Shown piece by piece: positions 22,881 to 34,576 of a stretch of DNA of 64,000 nucleotides. How positions within the stretch are numbered: position 1 is the first letter of the stretch; every line of letters starts with the position of its first letter. This DNA is from Calliphora vicina (taxonomy: Eukaryota > Arthropoda > Insecta > Diptera > Calliphoridae), in the NCBI RefSeq assembly GCF_958450345.1, contig NC_088782.1:68104501-68168500 (forward strand), in the 5' to 3' direction. The notes under the pieces were generated by a model. The model was given only the letters and a program-made list of their open reading frames with translations. It made no database searches and was not told where the DNA came from. The position numbers were made by a program, and so were the translations under genes.

Positions 22881-24431
22881 CTATAGAATTCTAGCATTTC
22901 TTAATGTTCACTTCAAAAGCTTTCGAAGTTCAGAAAAATAGAAAAATGTGTTATTTTATTGCTAGAATTCCAAAATTTATAAAAAAACCTACGCACCAAC
23001 TATAGCAGCACAATAAAAAAATGCGTTGACATGCAAAGCACTATTTAGTTAAACTTATTTTGGAAGTTTATCAAAAACCCCCAACCCTCCCTATGGGAGC
23101 TGTGTGGTGGTTACCACAAACGCCTGACTATAGATTAGTTATACAGCATTTAATATTCAAATACAAATATTGATTTTTCTTGGAAAAATGGGAAAATAAA
23201 TACAATTCTCTGAAATTTAGTTTTTAAATGTCAATATATTTGATTTGGGAATGTGTGTTTTTTTATTATTGATAAAACGTACCCACTAGACATTTACTAA
23301 ACTAAAATAGCTGTTAAACAGACAACTATGACGGATATACTTGACAGTAACACAAGAACTGTCATTCTAAATTGATTTTAGTCATATAAATAGTTATTTA
23401 AATCATTTTAAATATTTTTTTGTAGCCCATTCCAGCATTTTTCTGGAGCATTATCGTATACATACTTGTTGTTTATTTATATTTTGCTCTTGAAGTATTT
23501 GAGTAGAAATTTCTTTATTTAAATGCGAAATATAAAAAAAAACATTAAGATTTTTGTGGTTTTCCGGCCACTCAACTCAAGTGTTTGGTATATGAAATGT
23601 TTGTTTTTTCTTTTAAATTTTATGAAAGGCGTTATAACTAAGAAATTGTTTTGTTTTTTAGATTTACAATCGCCTTTAATTAGGTGACATTTACATTTCT
23701 GTTTTTAATTTGTATGATGACATTTGTTTTGTATAAGAGATTTTATGGATATAATAAAACAATATACAATTAGCTAACGGCTAAAAACTCACCTCTCAAA
23801 ACTATTCCTTGAAATGTAAGAATTCTCAACCAAAAGTTATACGTATCTAGGATTTTAAATGCATTTTTTTACAATAATTTGTAAAAAAGATCATAGGTTT
23901 GTTCTGGGATCTTGGATTTTCGTAAGGTTCTGATTGCGTATTTGAGAAAACTTCCGTTATACCAGGGTTACAGATGAGAGGTGATTCATGATAAGAGAAG
24001 ATGGAATCGCATCTTTCCATTTACAAAGGTGATGAAAATATGAAACATTCCTAATGAATGGAGGAAGTTTACAGTGATATTTATTTTCAAATGATAAGGA
24101 AGGTTGTGGTTATGCGTACTCCGCAAGAGGAAGTAATAACTCTACTCCTTTGGAACCTTGTCGTAAATAAAAACGTTATCTGTCTAGGAAACAATAAGTG
24201 AAATCTTGACCCAATTTTTGGAGGAATAATCCGTCTCCATTCTATACAAGGTGAAGAGACTAGTCAGTCTTACAATTACTTGTGCGATGAGTTTCACTCC
24301 TAAATATTAGAATCGAGGGATGCATCCCTTGATACCTTTATTAAATATATCTCTGCTAAGTCTAAGACTCAAGGAGGTAGGCGGACATAAACATGCTCGT
24401 GTTGGCCATGAAACCATCAAAGCATCAAAAA
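22881..24431. other. No recognised feature
   Basis: A/T-rich sequence; no repeat ends, no conserved open frame and no RNA gene that I can see. Confidence 0.5.
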
Positions 24432-25136
24432 AACAAGTAAGAGAGCTATATTCGGCTGTGCCGAATCTTATATACCCTTCACCAAATTATACTTTAAAAT
24501 AAAAAAATTTAAATATTTTTAAGTGAACAAATTTTTTTTCAGTTTTTTTAACTTTTTGGAAAAAAAAAGTTTCAAATTGTTTTTTTTTAAATTTTAAAAT
24601 TTTTTTAAATTTAATTTTTTTTTTAAATTTTAAAGAATTTTTTTTTGTTGAAAAAAAATTCGGTTTAAAAAATATTTTTTCCGATTTTGACCCATTGTAG
24701 GTCCAACTTACTATGATCTTATATACGTCGTTGCAAAGGTCTTTGAAATATCTATCATTAGATATCCATATTGTCTATATTAATGACTTAGTAATTCAGA
24801 TTTAGGTAAAAAATAGGTCAAAAATCGAGGTTGTCCTGGTTTTTTCCTCATATCTCAGCCATTTGTGGACCGATTTTAATAGCAAACTTCTGATTTTAAA
24901 TAGCAAACTTCTCGAAAGCATGTCTGACAGAATTATTGAAGATTTGGATCCCGAAGATATCTGGGGTCTTCAGAAAATTGATTTCAACAGACAGACAGAC
25001 GGACATGGCTTAATCGACTCCGCTATCTATAAGGATCCAGAATATATATACTTTATAGGGTCGGAAATGAAAAATGTAGAAATTACAAACGGAATGCAAA
25101 CTTATATATACCCTTCTCACGAAGGTGAAGGTTATA
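24432..25136 (-). mobile_element. Helitron-like repeat, family A copy 2
   Basis: This is a full-length copy in reverse. It starts AACAAGTAAGAGAGCTATA with the hairpin ATTCGGC-TGT-GCCGAAT at 24450-24466, followed by TATACCCTTCACC. After a poly(A/T) tract the core reads GGTCCAACTTACTATG, then ATCAACAGAC-type GTCY complement (CAGACAGACAGACGGACATG), and it ends CTTATATATACCCTTCTC near 25116. The 95-codon frame inside (24863-25150) is just this repeat read through. Confidence 0.8.
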
Positions 25137-25895
25137 AAAAAACTGTCTAATAAATGTACAAGTAACGGATCGTCTTTGAAAGGAAAAAAATGAGCATTCA
25201 AATCTTTCGATGAATGGTCTGTCTGATAGACGGAAAACAAGTAGCCTTTGGTTACCAGTTGAAGGATATCTAAACTCCTCTGACTCTCTAGTATGGACTA
25301 ATTTGCATTTAAACGATAGTTCTCATAATTTGATTGCTTACAACTTATCTTATTGAATTTTCGAATATAGAAAGTCAAAACTTTGATACAGCGCTGTCAG
25401 AGGGCTTAAAAGAAGAAATCGTTAATCTGTTTTCTAGATTATTGAAAAACAAATACTTAATACTTAATCGCGACATTAGTTGTGACATCGAACACTTAAT
25501 AATTCAATCTAGTGTGTTTTTCCAACGAGTTATTTATAAGCGTTAAATTAGAAATTCTATTTCATGTTTTGTGTATCTCTTGCTAAATTTTGATCAGGAA
25601 TTTGAGAAAAGCTATAGGATTCCTATTTATTCATTATATTCAAATTCAAATTTTACCTATTTTTTTTTGCTTGGTTTCTGACTTCTAAGTTATTTAATTC
25701 CTTGCGATCGAGATATATTATTTTTGCGGGTATTAGATTTTGTTCTAAGCATGAAAGAATTATCTGGAATTCTTGCAGATAACCATTTTGTCTTTCTGTT
25801 TTCGTTGTTGGTTCAAATCTTTCCTATTTAGTTAAATGGCTTTTGAAACAGTTAACCTTTTTTGAAAAATGTTAATTATTTAGTAATAGCACATA
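25137..25895. other. No recognised feature
   Basis: A 70-codon frame (25334-25546) shows no family resemblance and no flanking support. The remainder is A/T-rich. Confidence 0.45.
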
Positions 25896-26135
25896 CACAG
25901 AGAAAACAGATTCGTGATAGCAACCGAATTTGTTGCCAATCGAATGATTCTGTCTTAGTGACCGATTTTGTAGCTACAATATTTTGGAAGAGGCAACTAA
26001 AGTTTGGTTGCCTCAACTGAAATTCTTCATTATCAACTGACTTTCTGTTGTTAGAACTGAAAAATTCTATGTGTGCAACCGAATCATTCGATTGTCAACA
26101 AATTCGGTTGCTATCACGAATCTGTTTTCTCTGTG
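25896..26135. mobile_element. MITE, 240 bp, CACAGAGAAAA ends, TA target
   Basis: TA flanks both ends (25894-25895, 26136-26137). The inverted arms match almost perfectly for about 60 bp (CACAGAGAAAACAGATTC, then GATAGCAACCGAATTTGTTG, then CAATCGAATGATTC). It shares its terminal motif with the 491-bp MITE at 42680-43170 (CACGCAGAGAAAA), so the two belong to one terminal-repeat class of Tc1/mariner type. Confidence 0.88.
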
Positions 26136-26584
26136 TATGTATTTTTCCTTTACTGCAGACTACAACATTTCGACTTTTTCATTGTTTACGACTGTTTACT
26201 GTTTAAACCCCTTTCTTCTAATTGATAAAACGTTATATGATTGCTTTCGTGCAATTAAAAGGAAATTGAAATTATTTGCAATAAGACCATCATAAATAAT
26301 ACTATTATTTGTTTAATTACTTTAGATAACATATTATAGAACGTTTTTAATTTATAAAGTGAACAGTGAATCCCCTTATTAAATAATTTCCACATTAAGT
26401 TTTCTTTCTCTACATTTGGATTTCTAGCTGCTATTCGTATGTATATCGGTACATATGTTGATACGTAGTTAGGTGCTTCATAAAGTGTCTTTAATCTTTT
26501 TTTTGTTTTTGGTGTTTTCGCTTCAAAATTTTGCAGTTTGTAAAGGAATATGTCTCAGAAATTAATTTATTAAAAATGGTTTGT

Positions 26585-28515
26585 GCTTTTTTTGACGCAA
26601 AATATTTTTAAAATTTTTAGCATTTATTTTGAAACTTTTGTACAATATAAATTTATTCAAAGTATTGGCCGATGTTTGTTATGATTAGGGGGCGGATTTT
26701 CATGCATTTATTATTGGAAAATATGTGAAAATTTGCTTCAAAAAAATCAAAATATGACCTACAAATTTAAAAAAATATGCACTTAACAATGTCCAAAAAA
26801 TACACAACATTCTTCCCAGCAGTTAGAACTCTTTAAATTATACCAGGAATTAAATAGTTAAAGTTTTAACTATATCTTTTTTCTTCTGAGAAAACGATGG
26901 ATATATTAATTGATATATTTTGGTTTGAATACTTGTTTAAAGCCATTATCTTTAGAGCTTCTATCTTGCGGCTTGCCTTTTAAAATCATCAGTAATCCAA
27001 AAGGGATTAGGACGTGTAAAAAATAATCACATAATTAGTTGAGTAACTACACCATTTCCAATTGTATTTCAGAAATTTCTAATTCAATTTCAGAATTTTC
27101 CAATTATATTTCAGAAAATTCTAATTGAATTTAAGAAATTTCCAATTATATTTCAGAATTTTCAAATTTTATTTCAGAATAATCCAATTATATTTCAGAA
27201 GTTTCCATTTATATTTCAGAACTTTCTAATTGTATTTCATAAGTTTTAATTTATACTTAAAAAGGTTCTAATTGTATTTCAGAAATTTTCAATTGTATTT
27301 CAGAATTTTCCAAATGTATTTCAGAAAATTCTAATAGCAATACCAATGGAAATTTCTGAAATACAAATAGGAATTTCTGAAATACAATTGGAAAATTCTG
27401 AAATACAATTGGAGACTTTTTAAGAATAAATTACAACTTCTGAAATAGAAATGGAAATTTCTGAAATACATTTGGAAAATTCTGAAATATAAATGGAAAC
27501 TTCTAAAATATAAATGCAAACTTCTGAAATATAATTAGAAAATTCTGAAATATAGTTGGAAATTTCTGAACTTCAATTGGAAATTTCTGAAATTTAATTG
27601 GAAGTTTCTGAAATACAATTAAAAACTTCTGAAATACAATTGGAAATGGTGAAGTTATCTCCCTAAATGATTGCTACAATTACTAGTTCAGGATAGTCTC
27701 CTAAAACTGCTGGGAAATTACTGTTAGGAGCGGTAACTGTGTATGTGAAGTTACAAAATCGTTGATCTCTTATAAATCGAAATTGCAATGAAAACAAATA
27801 TGAATGTTTTCGATGCATTTCTAAATTCTTCGATGAATTTTTGATAGTAAATTTTGAAAGTAAAGCGTAACAAACAGTGGTCGAACCGGGCTCAGTCTGG
27901 ACTATAAAGTGGTTTAGGCAAAACTTCCCTACCCCGTCATTCTAAATACTTTTTAACAGGTATTGCATATTCTGGGCGTTTTTCGGTCAATGTTCGCTTC
28001 AAACTTATCAGTTGCGTTCGGTACAGGTTCCCTGTGATGGTCTGGTCAGCAGCTCTTAATATATAGTACCCTTTTGCATCCACCAAATACAGAGAATTAC
28101 CTTAGCGCCATGGATATTTGGCTTTGGTGTCGATTCAGCTGATGGGCAGGACTTCACATACGATCTCTTACGCTTCGGGTTAACGTAATGGAACCAATTT
28201 TCATCGCAAGTAATAACTCGGTATAAAAATGATTTTCTTTTATAGCGTTTAAGCAGCATTTCAGATATACAAAATCGTCTTTCAAGATCTATCAGCTTCA
28301 ATTCGAATGGTACCCAATTTCCCTAGTTTTGGATGAATACAGCTGCTCGCAAACGTTTTGAAATTGTTGCTTGATTAGCTCCCAATTATTTGTTGATTGT
28401 TAAGTTTTACAACAATCTTCATGAAGTAATGCCTCCAGTGCTCGGTCTTCAAACTTTTTTGACCGACCTGGGCCGCCTTTGTTTTCCGAGTCAAACACAT
28501 TCACCATAAGCACTT
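26585..28515 (-). pseudogene. Mariner transposase relic, copy 3 (split)
   Basis: The left part, 26585-26690, matches the untranslated end of copy 2 (ATTTTGAAAC, then TTTGTACAATATAAATTTAT). After about 1.2 kb of foreign DNA holding the Foldback-like element, mariner sequence resumes near 27870 and runs to 28515. The minus strand from 28301 reads LERRFCISEMLLKRYKRKSF, then RVITCDENWFHYVNPKRKRS with the catalytic Asp, then AKVILCIWWMQKGTIY. The N-terminal half is broken. The Helitron copy at 28516 abuts it. Confidence 0.8.
26816..27714. mobile_element. Foldback-like element with inverted arrays of short repeats
   Basis: The outer ends CCCAGCAGTT (26816-26825) and AACTGCTGGG (27705-27714) are inverted. 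Inside, 27053-27335 is a + array of about 12 units of roughly 22-25 bp built on TTCCAATTGTATTTCAGAA. From 27345 to 27645 the same unit continues in the opposite orientation (TTCTGAAATACAATTGGAA), so about 300 bp could fold on 300 bp. Long inverted repeats assembled from short tandem repeats are the hallmark of Drosophila Foldback elements. The frame at 27331-27519 (HLYFR repeats) is an artefact of the array. Confidence 0.82.
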
Positions 28516-28968
28516 TGTATGTAATGGCATCACGTGAGAACGGCTGGAGCGATTTTATTCGATTCGAAATTTTCAGGAGATGGTTTGTAACATAGAGAAC
28601 ATAGAGCGGAAATTCGAAAAAAACTCAAACAAAAAAATGATTCAAAAAAGTTACACATACGAGTGTTGTTTTTGTTTTCACATAGTTTTTTTTACTAATA
28701 CATTCTCACCACTTAGGTTTTTGACAACTGAGTTAGGTCTTTGACAGGAGAGTTTCCGCTCTATGTGTTTTCTCTATGGTTTGTAAAAAAAAAATCCAAA
28801 AATTGCAGGTATAACTCCGAAATTTTTGTTTGTAATTAAAAAGCTCCCTAAAGTATGCAGTACAAATTGATATATTTTATTTGCAAATAAATAAGAACAG
28901 GCAGGTGTATGTGGGTTGGAGAACCTTCAAGAATTAATATTAGTTAATGCTAAAGGGTGGTCAACTAG
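28516..28968 (+). mobile_element. Non-autonomous Helitron, copy 1 (5' truncated)
   Basis: It shares GTAATGGCATCACGTGAGAA, CGATTCGAAATTTTCAGG and the 3' end GTCAACTAG with the copies at 49077 and 52894. The last four bases are CTAG followed by T, the canonical Helitron terminus (CTRR inserted before T). The 3' hairpin is eroded here (TAAAGGGTGGTCAAC). A hAT MITE is inserted at 28591-28778. Confidence 0.8.
28591..28778. mobile_element. hAT-type MITE (188 bp) inside the Helitron
   Basis: There is an exact 8-bp duplication GTTTGTAA on both sides (28583-28590, 28779-28786). The ends are CATAGAGAACATAGAGCGGA and, inverted, CATAGAGAAAACACATAGAG followed by CGGAAA. The host sequence closes perfectly over the gap when compared with the Helitron at 49077. 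There is no coding capacity. Confidence 0.9.
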
Positions 28969-29698
28969 TTGAGAATAAATGCCAGATATGTCCCCATCAA
29001 AATGACATATAAGTTATTAAAAACAAAAATCGCTAAGTGGAAATGGTGTAGTTCGAAGAAATCAATCATGAAATTACCATTGTTCTTGACAATAGTTTAA
29101 GACCGAAACAACTGCCAGTGGCAAAAATTCTACATCTCTGTAATGAATGAATGAATACATTCCTTGCAAACTCTGCCATTTGCTGATGTTAATCATAATT
29201 GTTAACTATATAAACAAATTTTTGTGTATTATGAGTGTAAAAATAATTTGTTATTGTATTTTTATACTAGAAGAGCGTACTTTTGCTATTGCTATTGTTG
29301 TTGTAGTTCATATGTGTGTATGAGTGTGCGTTAATCGTTTTTTGTTGTAGTTGTTTTTAATGAAAAAAGTTTGTTTCATTATTTTATCTTTATATCAACA
29401 CTCTCATACACACACACACGAAATTTCGTCTCTTTTTTTTCTAAATGAATTTGATTTTTTGTTTTATTTTTTTTTTTTTTTTGAAAACGCTTACATTAAT
29501 TTTTTTGTTTTGTTTTTGAGAGCTTTTTGTTTTAATTTTCGTCAATGTACCGCGTACTTTTGTTTTTATTTCTCTGTTTTCTATTGCTCAAGTCGTTGCC
29601 AGATGTTGAGATTTTATTATGATGAAAATGGGAAAATTCTGGGGGTGTTTGTAATGCTTTAAACCTTTTATAAGCTTAAATTATTGTAGAGTTATTAT
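28969..29698. other. Low-complexity spacer
   Basis: It contains GAATGAATGAATAC (29145), a CACACACACACACG run near 29410 and T-rich tracts at 29345-29560. No gene is visible. The 103-codon frame in the T-rich part has a phenylalanine-heavy translation typical of T tracts. Confidence 0.5.
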
Positions 29699-30715
29699 AT
29701 TGGGTGTAGGACTTAAAAAGGCGGTAATTACAATAGATGGCGTATCTTTTGAAAGCGGTTTTTGTTTTTAATAATTTATGTCATTTTGAAGGGTACACAT
29801 CTGTCATTTATTCTCACCCCAACAATAAATTTCAGTGAATTTATCAATTATTGGGAATTCAGCACACTAATTCTTAACAACAATGTTTTTGGTTGCTTCG
29901 AAAATGTTGAATGTTGTACTAACAAAGCGTCATATGCTGGAAGTTTTGCTTTATTTCTTTAATTTGAAAAAGTACCTCTGAAGCACATCGATTGCTCACC
30001 AAAGCTTATGGTGAATGTGTTTCATCGGTTTCAACGTGCAAGAGATGATTGGTTCGTTTAGAAGTGACATGGTAGACAAAGATCGCCCAGACCAGCCAAA
30101 GAAGTTTGAAGACCAAGAATTGGAGGCATTACACCATGAAGATTGTTGTCAAGCTTAACCAGAGCTTGTAAACTCATTGGGAGCTACTCAATCAGCAATT
30201 TCAAAACGAATGCAGGCAACAAGATTCATCCAGGGAAATTGGGTACCATACGAATTGAAGCTGAGAGACCTTGAACGACGATTTTGTATATCTGAAATGC
30301 TGCATCAATGCTATAAAAGAAAATCATTTTTGCAACGAATTATTACGAATCGACACCAAAGCCAAATATCCATGGCGCTAAGGTAATCATCTGTATTTGT
30401 TGGGAGCAAAAGGGTCCTATCAATTATGTGCTGCTGAAATCTGACTAGACCATCATTGGGAAGCAGTTGCGTTCAACTGATTCGTTCATGACCTCGCTCG
30501 GCCACATGTTAGAAAGTATTTGGAATGAAGTAGTTGGGAAGTTTTGCCTCACCGACTTTATAGTTTAGACCTTGCCCCGTCCGACTACTATTTGTTTCGA
30601 TCAATGCAATACACTCTCTATGGAATAAGGTTTACATTGGAAAAGAGTATCCGATGTTGGCTAGATTCGTTCTTGGCCTCAAAATATGAGGAGTTCGTAT
30701 TTTAACAGCTGTATT
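29698..30715 (+). pseudogene. Mariner transposase relic, copy 4
   Basis: The left terminus TATTGGGTGTAGGACTTAAA starts at 29698 and is followed by the 5' untranslated segment shared with the copy at 53874 (GATGGCGTATCTTTTGAA). The + strand carries N-terminal remnants (QRARDDWFV near 30030), then GATQSAISKRMQATRFIQGN and WVPYELKLRDLERRFCISEM (30190-30300), then a deletion removing the CDEKW motif. SGTYCLFRSMQY-type remnants of the DD34D third Asp block follow near 30570. The far terminus was not found. Confidence 0.8.
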
Positions 30716-31159
30716 TATAAACAAAATTTAGCATGACCTTAACATACGAGTTAGTTATAAAGTATTTCTTATCCACTCACTAAACGTTAGCTAACGAACA
30801 ATCAAAGACTTGCTGAACAACAGAACAGCTGTTTTGTGTCAAAATAAATTTTGAAATAAACGTGAAACACATTATAAAATCTTTTATTGGGAAGAAAATA
30901 AAATTAATTCCACATTTTGTTCATCTTTTTATGATTTAAGGGAAAAAACTTAAATTGAAATGTTAACAAATGAATCAGAGTTGATTTTTTTCAAATAGTT
31001 GGCAATGCATCACACTTTTCAGAGTTGATTTTTAAATTATTTACTGACAGACAAAAGCGCATTATAAATAAACTCTTTGTTAACTCTCTGCTAAGCTTAA
31101 TCGGTCTGCTAGTTAGCAGATCGCAGCAACATTTGCCATTCATATGCATTCAATTATAG
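30716..31159. other. No recognised feature
   Basis: A/T-rich spacer with weak inverted similarity around TTTATAAACAAA and GCATTATAAATAAAC; it is not enough to call an element. Confidence 0.45.
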
Positions 31160-31970
31160 ACCAAGCCTGTCGGAGATTGGGGCAATGAGGCAAAATATGA
31201 ATGATACACTCAACCAAGATCTTGTGACAATCTCTGAATGGGGATGTGCGAATAGAGTTGATTTCAATGCACGCAAGACTCAATGTTGTATGTTAACTAA
31301 CAAACGTACAACAGATCATGTTGCTCCATCTGTTTTTATGGGTGGTGTAAATACTAAGGAATCAGTAGCTCTTGATGTTTTTGGCATGAGTATTCAGTGC
31401 GATGTCCGCTGGACAAAATACATTTTTCGAGTGTCGAAAGAAACATTCAAGTGCCTTGGTTTTCTAAAACGATATAAGAAATACTTTACTCCATTTGGTC
31501 TCCTTACCATTTATACCACTTGTATCTTGAAAATACAACTCTCATGTGCGGGCCGGTGCTTCGAAGTCTAGTTTGGAGTTATTCGACCGCGTACAGGAGA
31601 GGTTGAAGTTGCTCATAGGTGACAGTAGGATATCCAGTTCTATTGAACCACTGGAACATCGTCGCAATGTGGGTAGCGTTTCACTGTTCTATCGATACTA
31701 CAATCGTATGTGCTCTGCAGAAATTAGAGAACTTGTTTTCCCGAAACCCGTAGTTTTTTACGCAACCCACGTTCTTCGGCAAGGGCTCTTCAATTCGTTG
31801 TCGACTGCACAGTGGATCGCACATGTATATATGTATAATAAGCTTCCTTCTGAAGTCTATCCTGTCACTTTCAATATAGGAAAATTAAAATCAAATGTCC
31901 ACAAACACTACTCCCTCTATCCTTCCTCCCATAACCTATTTTCCTAGTTCCAACAAAATCTTTTGCATGA
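31160..31970 (+). pseudogene. LINE reverse transcriptase, C-terminal half
   Basis: Two consecutive + frames cover the thumb and C-terminus. The first is LNQDLVTISEWGCANRVDFN, then ARKTQCCMLTNKRTTDHV, then DVFGMSIQCDVRW and SKETFKCLGFLKRYKKYFTP (31185-31540). After a -1 type shift near 31546 comes RAGASKSSLELFDRVQERLK, then SIEPLEHRRNVGSVSLFYRY and VHKHYSLYPSSHNLF with a stop at 31947. The order and motifs match the common insect LINE proteins annotated as jockey/CR1-like. The palm with YADD is missing (5' truncation). It ends close to the Tc1-like relic that follows. Confidence 0.85.
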
Positions 31971-31986
31971 GTAGGGGTCATCCCCT

Positions 31987-33068
31987 GAGTGCTGGTCCAA
32001 GTAAAAAAAATATTGGCTTAGTATTCGGTATTTATAAATTTATAAACTTTTTCCGGAAACTGTTCCATTAAAGATTTTATAGTTGCTTCTGTTACCTTTG
32101 AGGTGCTCCACTTATGCTTAAAGTTGGACATGTTTTGGGATACATTTCTTGTGTTCTTTAATTCATTTTTTTTACAAGAGCCCAATACCTTTCCACGGGC
32201 CGAAGTTCTGGACAGTTGGGTGGATTTGGCTCGTAATTGAAATTACAGTTTGGGACTTTTTTCCAAATCGGATCAGAAATATGAAGGCTCTCTGTGCTGT
32301 TTTAAGAATGGTAATAGCCCTTTTTGTAGACACTCCGTAATATATATTTCTGTATTTATCGTGCCTGATGTCACAAATGATTGGCTTCTTTTGCAATGCT
32401 ATTGTTCTTGAACATTACCTCGTTCATCAGCCACATACAAATCATGACCCGAAAGTACTGAAAAGTCTGCCAGTACATAAGTTTCATCATCGATCAAACA
32501 ACAGGTGTATTTTTATTTTTTACAAAATTTTACCTCAATTTTTTTCGCTCGTTCTTTTGCCTCTAAGTTCTTTACTGCATTGCGATCTGGAACTTTCTGA
32601 AATTTATACGACTTCAACACATCATTAGCTGTGGCTCTGCGTACAAAAGAATCAGATCATTTAACTTTACGAGCTGCTTTTGTCATAGAAGTGTTCGGTG
32701 CTCTTCAAATGAGTTGTTCGACTTCTTTTGCCTTACCAATATCTGTTACACCTTTTTTGCTTCCTGATCCAGGTTTTCTTTCAATGTTCAATTCTTCTTT
32801 ATACTGCTTAATTGCTTTTGGTACCTTTCGGATTCTTGTAGGACCCTTTCGGTTCCTTGCATGTCCTCCACAAAGTTAAAATTTTGTAAATAACTTCCTG
32901 AAGTCCTTACTTTCAATATTTCATAAAAAAATAAAACTTTTTCAACGATTTAAGGCCTTGGTCAACAAGGGGTTAAAAAGCTAACTTGATTAAAAAAATA
33001 ACAATTTGTTGGATCAATGATAAGTTTTGGCTGGCAAAGTTTGTATAATTTTTTTCTGACTCACTCTT
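31987..33068 (-). pseudogene. Tc1/mariner-superfamily element, group Q copy 1
   Basis: The right terminus AAAGAGTGAGTCAGAAAAAA (minus strand) ends at a TA at 33069-33070. Minus-strand frames hold KVPDRNAVKNLEAKERAKKI near 32550, CLIDDETYVLADFSVLSGHD near 32470, and PNCPELRPVERYWALVKK near 32190. The ATEATIKSL block at 32060 gives the C-terminus. The stretch between the first Asp block and the ELRPVERYW (Glu) block is shortened, so the second catalytic Asp is lost. Group Q has three copies here (also 36705-39665 and 48430-50390). Confidence 0.75.
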
Positions 33069-34576
33069 TACTTCGATGTGTTGCAAATGGATTTATAATT
33101 CGTTCAACTAATAATGAGTCATTGTATTGTATTCTCTGGAAATTTATTATTTTTCAAATGGGCTTGTAAATGAAACCTCCACCTGGCATCATCATGCTCT
33201 CAGAATCGTACGCTCAGCAATATTTATACCGTATTTTTTTTTTTGCTAGTACATTGAAATTTGATTTGAAATATACTATTTTTTGGTTTCATTTTATTTC
33301 TTTTTAGCGGCAACAGTTTGTGATTAGCGTTTGTAGAAATCGTATACAAAAACATTTGCATGTCATAGAAAATACCAAAAAAAAAAATATAAAATAAATA
33401 CAAATAATAAATTGATAATAAAAGTACAACATTTAAATAAATTAAAAATACATTATACAAATTTATAAATGAATTAAAATTATATAAAAATAAATAAACA
33501 AAATTATTATAAAATACAGCAATTAAAATCAAATCTAAATATTAAACAAAAATAAATATTGATTTTGACTATCAATCCACCAGTAGCAGTTATTAAATTA
33601 AACAGTGCGTTATTCAAATATTCAAATTAAGTATTGAAAAAATCAAATTCAGTGAATAATGAAATATTTTTAAAACAAATTAAATGAATTAAAATCAATG
33701 TTTATTATTGTAAAATCTTTGTGTATTTTTCTATTGTGTTTCCATTTTCATAGTACATATGTATTTAAATATTTTCCGATGTTGTCACTGTTTTTGTTTT
33801 TATTTGTTTATTGTGTAAGGGGGCTTTTAAAGAGGGGCCAGGTCTTCCTAACAATCCACAGTTTATAATTGTGAACAAAATATGAAAAAGAAATAAAAGA
33901 AATAAAAGAAAACAATAAAATAATATACAACAAATCATCTTAAAAACAATACTACAATTTGTTAAATGTGTGATTTTGTAGTTGTTTTTTCTTCAGCTAC
34001 ATTCTGTGTGAATTTATAATTAACATAATAATATTTTTTGTTTGTTTATTTATTTATTTAACCCCATTTAAGATGAAAAAAATATGCAGTTAAACAAATT
34101 GTTTAAATAATACAAAATAGCTTTAAATGATTGGGATTTTTTTGGTAAATTTATTTAAATTCGTTAAAGATTTTCCTTGATTAATTGTTAATTACAAAAG
34201 GAAACAATGTGTAATTAGTGCTAATAAAAAGTGGAAAGTGTTATCGCTAAACTACCTTTTTAAATTGATTGCGGTAATTGCTTAGATACCGTTATCGATA
34301 CATGTGTAATATCGATCGTGTTTGAATATTAAAAATGTTTGCTTTAATTTAACAATGTTTTGAAAAATTGTGCTAAAATGGTGTTTAAAGTAAATTTGTC
34401 TGGGTTTAAGACTGCTGGATTGGATAGCAGTTCTATTCCGTACTAGTGATTTTGCCTATCATTTAGTGTGACAACTAGTTACATAACTAGCTACGGCATG
34501 ACATTTTTGGATTACAATGATACTGTCTGATAGCTGGTCCAAATTAATCAATGGATTGGATCACATACCGTTTATA
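33069..34576. other. A/T-rich non-coding DNA
   Basis: No repeat ends or genes are recognised. 33235-33560 is nearly pure A/T, and 33880-33920 holds a GAAATAAAA repeat. GACAACTAGTTACATAACTA at 34469 has a partner across the element that follows (ACATAACTAG near 36035). Confidence 0.45.

Noticed and set aside
24863..25150. 95-codon frame in the 25-kb region; a similar 112-codon frame at 38787-39125
   Set aside because: Both are read-through of the core of the family A Helitron-like repeat (shared SMSDRIIEDLDPEDIWGLQK), not independent genes. The sharing reflects repeat identity.
27331..27519. Frame encoding an HLYFR-type peptide repeat
   Set aside because: It is the translation of the inverted 22-25-bp array and ends when the array ends.
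30720..31130. Possible MITE around TTTATAAACAAA and CATTATAAATAAA
   Set aside because: The inverted similarity is weak and explainable by A/T richness; no duplication was found.
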